Assembly (NCBI GenBank): GCA_003117195.1
Contig: BDSI01000041.1
Span: forward strand, 447,501-511,500
DNA from: Eudorina sp. 2006-703-Eu-15
Lineage: Eukaryota > Chlorophyta > Chlorophyceae > Chlamydomonadales > Volvocaceae
Direction of reading: 5' to 3'
Length of the DNA: 64,000 nucleotides
Of this stretch, positions 43,601 to 54,553 are shown in pieces (the first letter of the stretch is position 1; every line of letters starts with the position of its first letter). The notes beneath the pieces are model-generated. The model ran no database searches, was not told the origin of the DNA, and saw only the letters and a list, made by a program, of their open reading frames with translations. The translations under genes and the position numbers were made by a program.

Positions 43601-44782
43601 GTCCATCAGAGCAAGTGTGCGCGCCAGAAATACTAAGGGTGCTCTTCTACTTGTGATGCTGCAAGAAAGAAAGAAAGGAAGAAAGAAAGCAAAGAAAGCT
43701 TTACTCCTGGACCTCGCTCTAAGCCCAAGCGTGTGTTAAGGGGTCCGCCGATTGAAGGGTTGGGAGTCGACATTGGTCACCAGTATTTTGTTCACGCAGG
43801 TATCCGCCTGCGGCCCCTATCCGTGTTACCACGCACGCCCCCGAAACCGTTTCCTGGTGTGTGGCCAGACCCATTGGCCCAACCCGCTTGACGCGCACAT
43901 CTCGGGCTATCCCTTTAACCGTGGCTCAAGACGCCGCAAGATATTTATTAGGTGTGGTTGGATACTGCTGTAATAACACGCACGGCGCGGCCAAAGGCTT
44001 TTATCTCGAGAGCTATTGTAACCCGGCGGTACATTCTCCCCCTCCTGAAGGGAAAGTAACGAAGTCCTCGTCCGCGTCCTCGTCCTCGCAGTACATATAC
44101 AGTCCGCCGTGCCTTCCCTACCACGAGATTTTGCCAGGCCTACCTCGCGTCACGTCAAGCGCCCAACACGGCCCCCGGCGGGCCCGCATGCTTCCCTAAC
44201 AGCAGGTTTTGGGTAGTGGAAACCTGCCTCCCCGCCATCCAGAATTGAACTCACGACGAACTCGTACGGAAAGCAAAACTACTGATATTCGATACCAATT
44301 GCAACAAGGCCGGTTTCTAGAGATTCTGTTCAGGGCCCATTGTCAGGACTAATACTATAACCCCGCCTTACAGATACGTAGGCTGTGTAACGCAAGCATG
44401 TACGTGACCGGTAACGTTTGAGTGCGATAGGTGGGATACAACACAAGGCGAGATACAGCACGTCATTGAAGAATGCAAGGGGACCGGCTGCATTGCGCCA
44501 GTCGCCTACAACTCGCATGTTGGGCAGCTTCAACGCCTTCGCCATAGGCACTACAAGTAGAAACAATCACAAATGCGTAACACACGATAATCACTGTCAC
44601 TGGACACGCAAGCCTACGACTCTACTGGTCCACGGCGCTGCACCCACCAAACCGTCGTTTGCGCCCAGGACGAATGCGCGCAACCATGGAGCCCTATGGA
44701 TGTAGTGCTCGTGTTCATCGCTGCTGCTGCTGCCTCCATCGTTGATAAGCGGAGCCTCCTGGTCGCCACCGTTGGCCGCCAT
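40638..44782 (-). CDS. VIT/CCC1-family vacuolar iron transporter homologue, 7 exons, 3' end likely truncated
   Basis: Family proteins export Fe2+/Mn2+ from the cytosol into the vacuole. Exons, all with GT-AG and matching phase: 44648-44782, 43476-43545, 43135-43202, 42404-42484, 41975-42052, 41482-41584 and 40638-40831, giving 242 residues. Domain order: acidic Ser-rich N-terminus, ANDGL then VSVAALMLGVGGG (TM1), GVAAWIAGALSMAVGEFISV (TM2 with the conserved MAxGE-type motif), a charged cytosolic helix region with Glu-rich metal-binding residues (RDTEEADIEKERQQQ, ELTEIYIKRGLDPDLA, DELGIDMDEL), then three membrane segments. Homologues end with another membrane helix starting RVLxGGW. Here GALRV is followed by CGVVGAGKRQTQ and a stop, and no such exon lies downstream. 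It may be a truncated gene beside an old chromosome end. The start is the only Met before the conserved block. Confidence 0.87.
41151..41236. repeat. Long near-perfect hairpin in VIT intron 6
   Basis: Arms 41151-41189 and 41198-41236 are 39 bases each with one mismatch, separated by an 8-base loop (atatcaac). The intron lies on the minus strand. It could be a foldback element remnant or a small-RNA precursor; the sequence alone does not decide. Confidence 0.9.
42735..42860. repeat. Dispersed repeat copy in VIT intron 3
   Basis: Shares about 110 bp of diverged sequence with 43807-43925 in intron 1, best around accacgca, tggcaagacca/tggccagaccca and gcgcacatctc-gctatcc. Both copies have the same orientation. 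The family is unknown. Confidence 0.5.
43807..43925. repeat. Dispersed repeat copy in VIT intron 1
   Basis: Diverged partner of 42735-42860. Farther right (about 43980-44280) intron 1 holds other repeat-like debris, including a gagttcaattctgg B-box-like word on the minus strand, but no complete element can be defined. Confidence 0.45.
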
Positions 44783-45509
44783 GGTTCTTCCTCAAATCCA
44801 AGAGGCGAATGAAGATCTTAAATGTTTAAGAGAATTGTTGGCAATTAAGAAAAGATATTTGCCTTCGCGAAGGCAGCGCAGCGCGCGGCGAGCGCGAGCT
44901 GAGTTTGCAAAAGTTCGTTGCTTCAAACGCGATTACAGCAAAATTGGCTACAACTTTAACCTCATTTATGTGTCATTCATTCCCGCTGTAACGTTTTATA
45001 TGTCCAGTACCGCGGCCTGCAATGCGCCTGCCGACGACGCGTGCTGCACACGCGTGGCGCGGTTACATCAAACCGCAAGACAGCAACCAAGGAACATCAT
45101 AAAGTTGATCGTAATATTCACGGGCTACGTATGGATGGACAACACGAGCAGTCAAGCTGATACACAAGTCACCGTTGGACACGGTTGAGAGATGAGACTG
45201 ATCTACCATTGCACAACTTTAAACTGCTTAAAGCATTCCTAATAATCCGATAGGTCCCAAGCGCTGCTGTCAACGGCATCACGGTTGGTCAAAGTCACTA
45301 AACCATTGTCGCCGACGGCCTCAACCTTCTGGAAGCAAGCTTCACCGCGCTGTCCAGCAGTTCCCAACTCAGGGTGCAAGTGTTATGCTGGCCGCCTTCC
45401 CCAAGTACCCTCAACCGCACCTCCTCCCGCATTCTGCCGTCCGAACCCATTCTGCCGGCGGGAAAAGTCCCTTGCCGCGATGGGGTTCCTCCGTAGGAAA
45501 ACCCAGCAA
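44783..45509. other. Spacer between the aminotransferase fusion gene and VIT
   Basis: Both neighbours read on the minus strand, so this holds the 3' UTR of the upstream gene and the promoter of VIT. Minus-strand TGTAA words occur (near 45063-45067 and about 44941), suitable as polyadenylation signals. No other gene is seen. Confidence 0.55.
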
Positions 45510-48500
45510 CTACCGCTGCAATATCCGTCGTCCCACGGAGCAGTAGCTGTCAACGAAGGCGGTGTACAGCACCTGCAGCCGGGCCGCCAGGGAACCCCGC
45601 CGGCCGCTGCCGATGGTGCGTCCATCCACCTGCACCACAGGTATCACCCCGGCGAATGTGCCCGTCACGAACGCCTCGTCAGCGCTGTACACCTGCCACG
45701 GGACGGGGAGGGGGCCAGCAAGGCTTGATCATGAAAGGGCTCTGCAACACCGACCTGGGCAGCTAAATACGAGTGCTGGTCAGCAAGGCATTTTCTTCTG
45801 TGATGTACTGGAGCACATCATTGGCCTCCTCCTCCTAATCGGGGCTAGAACCTACTGCGAACATTACAGCTGGACCGAGCGGCAGTGAGCAGTTAGGATG
45901 CAACGACAACACTCCAACCATTCGTCTGCTTTTAGTGGAACGTACGCCATCATTCTCGGTTAACGCGGCGCAGCTGTGTCAAGGACACCTAATAAGACCC
46001 AAGATTCGCCGTTTTGAATCCAACACCATGCAGCACACGTTCCCACGTGGGCTCGAGGTGCTCCTTCTAACCCATTGCTGTCGCTCTCAACAATTTTAAT
46101 CGTGCCTTGGACGCCTCAGCCCAGCTCCATTCGCCTCCACCCCGGCTCCCCACCTGCGTCAAGTAGAAGTCCGTCTCCCGGCAGGGAATGCCGTTCTGGC
46201 GGCAGAGCTCCAAGACCCGGGCCCGGGTGATGCCCTGCAGCTGGTGTCTGGGGCTTGGGGCCCACACCTCACCCCTTGGACAGCAGGATGCAGGGGCCCG
46301 GCCAGTCGCATCGGTCAGGGAAGGTGCTTGGCGACCCGGACGTAATGGTGCGCATAGTGCTAGCCAGGGCAGCGGGTAGTGGTGAGCGCGCAGGCATGCA
46401 TACAAAATTTGCGGGGGGAAGGGGAACACCGCAGGAACAAGGGGCCTACCATGACCGATAAAAACCCGTATTACCGATCTCTCTTGACGGAGAGGCAGTG
46501 CGTCAATCCCGCTAGGGCCACCTTCACGCTCTGGCCTCGGGGCACACCCACTTGCGCACGATGAAGAAGTTAGTGGAGTTGCAGGTGGCCACGAATCCCT
46601 GCGGGTCCAGCATCAGCGCCTCGTCCGCACCCGCCTTGTTGGCCTGTGTGTGGGGGGGGGGAGAGGGAGGGGTCAGGGACTGGAGGGCGAGGGGGACATT
46701 GCCTGGCCCGGATTCACCATCGATTGGTCTTAGTTTAAATGGAATGGAGTAGTCAACCAGACGCAGCGCTGCCGCGCTACCACCATGCAAGCCGGGAGCG
46801 CACGATCAGGCAACCCCCACCCGGACGCCCCGAGGAAGCATACGTACAAACATGCTGAGCACGCATACATACGCAGGGTGGGCTGACCTGTACGGGTCAG
46901 CGCCGGAGTCCAAGTCGACGACCAGAGACCCATTGGCCCGGGGTGGAGGTATGCAGCCACAGCCACATGCCGTGTAGGAGGACGATCAGGGTCGTTCCGT
47001 GAGTGTTTCGCATCAGGTACACGATAACACGGCGAATCGGAGCAAGGAATACATAAAAACACACCGTAATACATCGACGATTAGCATGGACGTCGCGAGT
47101 TGGGAAAGACGATTGGCACTTTATAAGCAAGAATGGCGGTGACCGGCAGCGGCTCGGAGTACCGCCGTGGGGGCGAACGGGTTACCGTCGTGGGAACACG
47201 ACCTGTAGGAGAGGTTATCGTTTGCCTCCCAAAGACATCCGATTCAAGGCGTCGCTGGAAGCAAGGCGAGCGCCGTCAGGGTGCAGGCGGCAGCCCGTGG
47301 CGTGTGCTGGTGCATGAGAGAATGAAAACACATTCAGGGAACTTCTCCGCCGGGGGAGGGCAAGGAGCGCTGGTAGGACAGGGCCTCGCCAACGAGCCTG
47401 GCCAACGCGGGGACTGCCACTGCCACTACTACTGGGCCGCATCAAGTCACGCGCGATGCGTCACGACTGGCAGGCAGGTACCAGTGACGAGCAAGCACCT
47501 GCGCAGATGTGGGAATGAGGCTAATGTAATGTGTCCGCGCACAAGCCCACAGCGGCGGCCGCCCGAATGGCTCATCGTCTTCGCGCCCGTCAAGGTCGCA
47601 GGCCGGGTGGCCCCTGTACGTGCTTCCCAGTCAGCTCCTCGGCCGCTGTCAACATCCCCGGCTATGTGCCGGGGATGTTGACCGGATGAAACGAACACCA
47701 GGTGACGCCCGCCCAGCCTGCAAACCCGGTACGTGTAGCCCACCTGGATGCAGGCGGCGATGCAGTTGAGCTTGGAGTGCGAGTTCCAGCCGGGGTCCTG
47801 TACGTCGGGTGCCCCCCGCCGCACATGTACGGTGAAGAGGCGGATGCCCTTCTCCCGTGGAACGGGGGACGGCTCCTGAAGGCGGGGGTAAGGATTGGGG
47901 AACCGATGCGTGGCACAGGAGTCAATACGCAACCCAAGTTACTTACCATACATACCTGAATTAAGCGCTCACCGTTACCGCGGGCGACCGCGTCGCCGCC
48001 GGACACGCGCGACAGCACTAAGACGGACCACACCCCAGACAGCACAAATTATCGAGAACGTAGTACTCACCTGCGCAAATGGGACGAAAGGCGGACGGAC
48101 GGCAAGGCGAACGGAAGATGTGAGTGGCAACAAAGGGCAGACAAGCGGCAGGCAAAGGCTAAGGTTAAACTAAAGGAAAAGAAGAAAAGATCACGCAAAC
48201 CCCGGCGGCGACGCGGCGCGAAAGAGGGTGGGTCCGGGAAACGGTAGACGGAAATAGCGGTGCCAGAATGTACGGGTGTACGGGTGTACGGAAGGGCGAC
48301 GTCGCAGTCGGGCGGAGGGGTTGGCGGGGGGGCCGGGGGGGGCGGGGCGTTGGGCGTGAAGTGTTAACCCGGGGTTTCGCTGCGGCGACGCCGAAGATGA
48401 CCTGGCTGGCGGTCATGCATGTGCCGCGGCCCCGTTCAGCAGGTTGCTACCAGCCGTGTTCCGTTCATCGCTTGATTGGGTGTAGCCGGAGTGGTCGTAG

Positions 48501-51500
48501 TTATGTGGTTCGCCTGAAGACTTGCACCCCGCGCCGACCCGCACGACTGATCAAGAGAGGTCGTGCACGCTGGCGCGAGGGCGAGGGCGAGGACGAGGAC
48601 GAGGAGAAGAGGAGATGGAGGGGAGAAGGAAAGCGCGCGTCGAACCAATACGACAACATCGATACGACAACATCGATACGACAACATAACGAGGCGTTGG
48701 TGCACACGTAGGTAAACGTAAGCTCGGTCCCTGCTCGCCTTGTACTCAGGTACGATGACGACGGTAGGGCTGCCGATGGTGATGTTGGGGTTCTGGTAGG
48801 GGGTGGGCTTCAGTCCCCGGGTCACCATCAGCCGGATGTGCACACCTACCGGAGGCAAGGGGCGGGGGCGCGTGGGGAGACGGTGCGAGGGAAGCGCGGA
48901 GCTGGTACACGTCACAAGGGGCAGCAGGCGGAAGCAGCGAACAGCCGCCGACTGCAGGCGCATGGGTGCGTTACCTTTGGGGCGCTGGCACAAACCGCGG
49001 AACGGGGAAGCGGAAGGGTAGGTACCGCTACTCCTCTGGGGGTAGGTAGAAACGTTCGTCAGCGGACCTCCCTCACACCGCCCACCCACGCAACAACTCA
49101 CCCGAGCTCATGCCATTGGCATCCACTGTGTCGTACACGATTTGCTGCAGCTGCTGCTGTGTAAGTCCGATGTCCATGTCGATGGCTTTGGCGCCCTCGT
49201 AGAGCCGCTCAAAGTGCTCCTCCGCAAGAAAGAGGACGCCTGGTGGCCGTGGTGGGTCAAGGGGGGTGCCTAAGGGTGGGAATCGTCCGTTGTTGGGCTC
49301 CGCGGGCTGCTACATCACATTGACCGAAAGGCTACGCAGCAGAAGGGGTAATGGGGCCGCCTGCCCTATGGATCAAAGATCGTGAAGGATGTGAAACAGC
49401 AGCTTATTGCAGCGTATTGCTGCCGCCGCAACTTGGTGTTGCTTGCCTCCATCCTCAGATCCCTGCCTATCCCCCACATCGCCAGCTCGTGCTTACCGGA
49501 ATGCAGCCGTATTCCCTCCCACACCCCGTCCCCCAGCATGTAGCCGCTGTCCAGAACTGAGACCCGGGCGAATGGTCGCCAGACCTGCAGGGAGTAAGAA
49601 CAGGAGGAAGACGCGACCGAGCAGCTCATCCTTTCACCAGAACCGCACGAGGGAACTGCCCGGGGGAACTGTCCGAGCTCCGCAGAGGGAGGACGGCGAG
49701 GGTACCTTCAGTGTAAATTGGAGCATCAGGAGCCAAACGGTCAGGGGCGACACCTGACACGGCTGCATGGCTGAGATATCGACTTCGTCGGCCCCGTATC
49801 CCCGCAAGGTGCGCCTGCTGCCACCTGCGACCCGCCTGCGCCCCCGCCACCGTCGTCCGTGTAACGGCAACCCAAAAGCCCTACCCATCACCCACCGACC
49901 TGCAGCTGAAGCACCACTCCTACCCCAGCAGCCCCTCGCGCCACGCCCCCGCTAGGCTCCAGACTATCCCAACCCCGCGCCCATGACCCCACCACACCCA
50001 CCAGCTCGAAGCGGCCCGACACGCCGTCCCGCATGCCGATGAGCACGTCCTCATTGCGGGGGTCCTGAAGGTACACGTGGGTTCCGCTGTGGTCCCCCTC
50101 CTGATCAGCCTGAGCTTGAGGATGAGCCGTCGATGCCCCGGACGGGGCCGTCACCGGCGCTGTAGGGCAATCCGAGCGTGAAGGGGGGATGGGAACAGGC
50201 GCCGGCGCGGGCGCGGAACACGGATTCGGCACCCTAGACAATACCGTCAGATGCTGGTAACTTCAACAACTTGTAGAACTGCCGGGGACCCGCACGGAGG
50301 GTCACGTGCAAGCGCAGCTTAACAGAAGAGGGCGACAACACGCAGCTGCGCAGCAGCGACACGTGTGGCGCGAGGCGGATCGGTCCGCCCCTCGCGCCAC
50401 AGAAAGCAAGCACCGGTACGAGGAATACTGAGGGCTCGGGGCAGCACGGTGCAGCATTCCCATACCAGGACCTGTTTGAAAGGACGAGAGGGAAGCCATT
50501 CCGCATTAGCTGGCATGGAATTAAGACGCGCTTCCGCGGTGGCCTCGGCTCTCGAGCAAGGCAAGATTGTCACCGTGTCGAGTTGGTGATCCGCCTTCGC
50601 CCGCCGCTCAGTCCCCAAGCGAATGACACATCGCTCAACATGGGTTGGTCCTGCATTGCCCAGCACTTAGGTGGCCCTGTGGCCACGCACGCCCGCAACT
50701 CACCCAGCTGCGCGTCTCCCGGCTGCGGAGGCAGGACACCCACGGAACCGCCCATCGCCAAGACCTCCCCAGGAGGCTCCGCTGTGGACGACGCCGTGCC
50801 TTCCAACCCTGTGTGCGTCTCCGCGCCATCGAGGCTGGTGAGCCTTCGGCCCAGGGGTCGAGGCACGGCATCCAGCATGGGCCGAATTGCCTGCCGCGAC
50901 AGCATGTCGTACAGCGGGTAGCACTCGGTCAGCAACGGCCGGAGGCTGACGGGCAGGGGCTTGCGGCCTTCCCGGACCTCCGCGTCGAAGCCTGCAGCGG
51001 GCCAGGGACGCAGCCGGGGGTTCGGGAGATCCGTTGGGCAGCGAAGCGAAACGCGACACATCACGGCGGGACGGGACGAGACGAGACGGGGCGCCAGCGA
51101 GCAACAAAGGGTGCAGTGCTCGACATGGGCTACGTGGGCACGTGGCTACGTGCGCTGCTTTGAGAGCGCAGCCGTAAGGGAATGAGCTGCAGCCTGCAGG
51201 TGTGGGTGCGTTCGTGCACGTTTCCGAAAGGTGGTCCCAGCGGCAGGGGGCGGTGGGGTCATAATCGAACTGATTCGAGGTAGATCGGCACACGCCGCCC
51301 CAACGGCCAAATGTGTCGATGCCCCCCCGGTCGTTGTCGCGCCCCTTTCGTGCAGCCCCACCGGAAACAGAGCAGGTGTTAAGCGACCCAGAAGACATCC
51401 CACAGGTCCGACACCATCACTTCGAAACCACCCGGCGGCCAGCAAGTTCATGGTGCCGTCCTGGTTCATACAACCAGTCAACCTCATGGCAGGTGCCGGC

Positions 51501-53849
51501 GGTCCCAGCAACCAAAGTCCGAAGGAGCCACCCACCCATCCACCCACCACCCCCACCAACACATGAAGATAGCAACACAGCAACCTCGCCGTGCGAATGC
51601 GGTGCGCACGCCTTCCTCCGCTGCAGGACCCCCGGCACCCCCGGACTCCCCGCCACCCGGACGCCTCGGTTACCACGCACCCGTGCTCTTGTGCGTGTTC
51701 TTATACCACCAGTCCGCCCAACACCCGTCGTAGGGCTTGGGCCCCGCCGGCCAGCTCAGCATGGCGGGCTCCCAGGCCAACCCCAGCGCTCCACAGAGTG
51801 AGCGCAACACGGCAGCGGGCTGCCGTACAAGGTCGTCCGAGTTGACCACGATGGGCTTCTTCCTGCAGCGCATGTGCGATGAACGAACGGGTATGGGCGC
51901 CGGGATGCAATCACTGTCTGCAAGACGGCTGCTCCCGATTGCCGTATGCGCTGGGCTGCAGGAAGGGTGACAAAGAGGGTTGGGCATGAGAGTGAAACAC
52001 ACAGGGTTGGCGGTGCAGGCCTGTGGTACTGGGCACGCGCTTACCGCGCACTCAGGCCCGAGTGCTCACAGGAGGAGGTCGTGAACTCGAAAAGTAAGGT
52101 CTTGCGCATCGCATCGCATGGCGGGAGTTCGGACGATGGCAGATTGGAGAACGGACTCACACCTATGCGCGCCGTACTGCAACCCGCGCCCGTCCGACAC
52201 AAACCCACTTCGAGCTCATATGCCCCGCCGCCCCGCCCGACACCCCACACGCCCGCATGCGCCCCGCCCTCTCCATGAGGACGACCCACCCCAGCACTCG
52301 CAGCTCACTGACAATCTCAAGGAGGGCCTGCGAGCCGACAGCGGCAGCAAGGTGGGACAGCAAGACAACATCCGCGATGCAACACCGCACCTCTGGGGTT
52401 CAGGGGCGGCAACGGTTTGGAGGCAAACGGTTTGTAGGACAGGGGTTGCGTGTGGCGCGGGATTGCAACGGCGCTGCGGCAGAAGCGTCGATGTAGGTGT
52501 ACTGTGGGACTGAGTTGGCGGCAGCCCAGAGTTGCAGGGGCTAACTCGCCAGAGGACCCAACCCGACTCGATCTGACCCAGCTCGACACGCGGGATCCTG
52601 CAGGCTGGCGGCCATTCGTCCTGTTTGGGCTCCAACTTCAAACCACAGCCCACCGTTGACTCACCGTGTAGCCCAGCTCCTGCTGCGTGGGCTCCAGTAC
52701 GTTGGAGAATGATTGCAGTACGCCGTACGGCTCGCGCACAAGGATCTGCAGCAGGACCGGCATCGGGACCAGCGCGTTCGGCTGTTGGGGTTAAATTGAA
52801 AAAAGCCTAGCCCCTGCCAGCCAATGCCTCTGGTTGGCCTTTTCACGCCCGTGCATCTCGCCACCTCAGATGCACGACTCTCATTTGGATCCCACCCACA
52901 TGTCCCTGTCCCCAATATCCTGGCCCCCAACCCACCACGTGCTGCGCCCTGCGGAACAGCTCCGGCCCCAGCCCAATCTTGTGCTTGCCCATGTGCTTGG
53001 CGTACAGCACCGGCCGCCCGCTGGTCGTCCCTCGCGGCGCCAGGAGCTGCGAGTCCACCACCGCATTGCCGTCCGGGTTCTGAGCAGCCAGGACCTGTCA
53101 CCGCCAGGGAGGGACGGAGGAAGAGAAGAGGGTGCCGAGAAATGGGGAAGAGGTACAAGGAGGAGGCGGTACGAAGGGACCGAGGTGGGAGGAATCCAAG
53201 CATGACAACTGGATTAGTAGATGGAAGCAATTGAAAATGGTGGACTCCTGTAACTCCGGTAATGGTGGACTCCGGTAACAGCCCCACTTGCCACGATGCT
53301 GGCTTGCCCTACTGTCCATGGCTGTAGCGGTGGGTTACGCTGCCTTCGCTTTGGCTTACACGGCCTGAAGTCATTACCCTCCCGCTGCGGCATCCGCCAA
53401 TGAGACACATGAAGGCACATGAAGGCACGTGAAGGCATTCACGGCAACCAACGCCTGCGTCATCTGCCGCACCACCCTGGCTTCCCCGGGCATGTAATCC
53501 TCGGCAGCCTGCCCTGAACCTGCAGGTTCCGGCGTCGTCCCTCCAGTGATGTGCCCTTCGGGCCCAGGTAGTTCTGAACTCGCCCGACCGCCCTTACCAA
53601 GTCTCGATATGGCCGAGGCACGCCCGTGAGCTTCAAATAATTCGCGTAAAGCGGTTCATCAAGCACCGTAGTGTCGCTACGCTGAGCAAACGAGTACAAG
53701 AGGCTGGTCGAGCAGCATCGCGGAACCGACCAGCAGTTGATGCAATTCGCATCAAAAGTTGGAGGATTTTCCATGCGCTCGACAATTTCTAATATCGGCT
53801 CTATTGCACCAACAGGTACTGTGCTGCTTTTGTGTAGCAAAGGAGACAT
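45510..53849 (-). CDS. Sulfotransferase-like / class IV aminotransferase fusion (plant BCAT-like type), about 14 exons
   Basis: The N-terminal part is P-loop sulfotransferase-like: SVPRCCSTSLLYSF, the phosphosulfate-loop equivalent, then LDEPLYANYLK, LVREPYGVL, KKPIVVNSDDL and YKNTHKSTG. The C-terminal part is a PLP aminotransferase of class IV: VSVLDSGYMLGDGVWEGIRL, HSKLNC with the likely Schiff-base Lys, DEALMLDPQGF, GITRARVLELC and DEAFVTGTFAGVIPV. Land-plant BCAT-like proteins have the same two-domain order. Secure exons: 53598-53849, 52936-53094, 52665-52781, 52290-52327, 51681-51862, 50704-50991, 49497-49584, 49102-49239, 47744-47875, 46154-46234, 45510-45692. Less exact are those near 49999-50236, 48712-48845 and 46556-46643, and one may be missing between 46556 and 46234. 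The start Met is 33-40 residues before the P-loop-like motif. The real substrate is unknown. Confidence 0.86.
48648..48687. repeat. 14-bp tandem repeat in an intron
   Basis: About three copies of atacgacaacatcg, next to a GAGGAC-rich stretch (48585-48615). It lies in the large intron between exons at 48712-48845 and 47744-47875 of the fusion gene. Confidence 0.7.
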
Positions 53850-54550
53850 CGAAAGAGAATGTCAACGCCTTAAAGCCAGCACGATGTCACAAGTGTTGAC
53901 AGCCTGGAGCATTATGATGCGGAATGCTTCAGTTTTTTGAACCAGTTCAGGAAAGTAGTTATGATTTCGGAGCAACACAACGAGCCTGTATCCATAAATG
54001 CGTACGAACAACGCAGTTACACGTGTACTGAGGTTGTAAGAATTCGACGCTGTATGCTGTCTCGCGAAAAAAAGAGTGAGGGACCCAGTTTTCATATCGG
54101 TTTCTTCATTCGTGGTGGAGGTGATTGTCTTCATTCGGGGTAATAAGTTACGCCGAGCGTGCCCCCGAAGCACGGTTGATCATCAGGGGGGGCACTGTTA
54201 GGGGGATGGGAACATTGCCCCTCCCACACACACACTCGTCTCCTTCCCGGCGAGAGTGCTTCGGTGGTCGGTCGAACTCGCCGGGCCTCGCCTAGCACCT
54301 CTCTTACAATCGCTAGGCACGGCTCTAGACCGCGCCACGCCAGCTGCCGCTTCGGTTGGTTTGGATGCACCAACAGTGACTACGCCCGCCACGCCACACG
54401 CGATCTCGGTAACTGCATGGCCTCCGTTAAGGGGCAGCCCTCGGTCAAGATGCCTGTTGCTGTTGCATGGTATACGCGGAAGTGCGGCAAAGCAGTATTT
54501 TGCACGCGATCCAACTACGTTTCCGTACGGCCGACTTCTAGCGAAAAAGC
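53850..54550. other. Region upstream of the fusion gene, no gene assigned
   Basis: Contains the presumed promoter of the minus-strand fusion gene. Several short open frames exist on both strands, none with a recognisable motif. Confidence 0.5.
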
Positions 54551-54553
54551 TGC

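Noticed and set aside
48268..48711. Plus-strand frame of 147 codons in the fusion gene region
   Set aside because: Arg/Gly/Glu-rich low complexity lying in an intron opposite well-supported minus exons.
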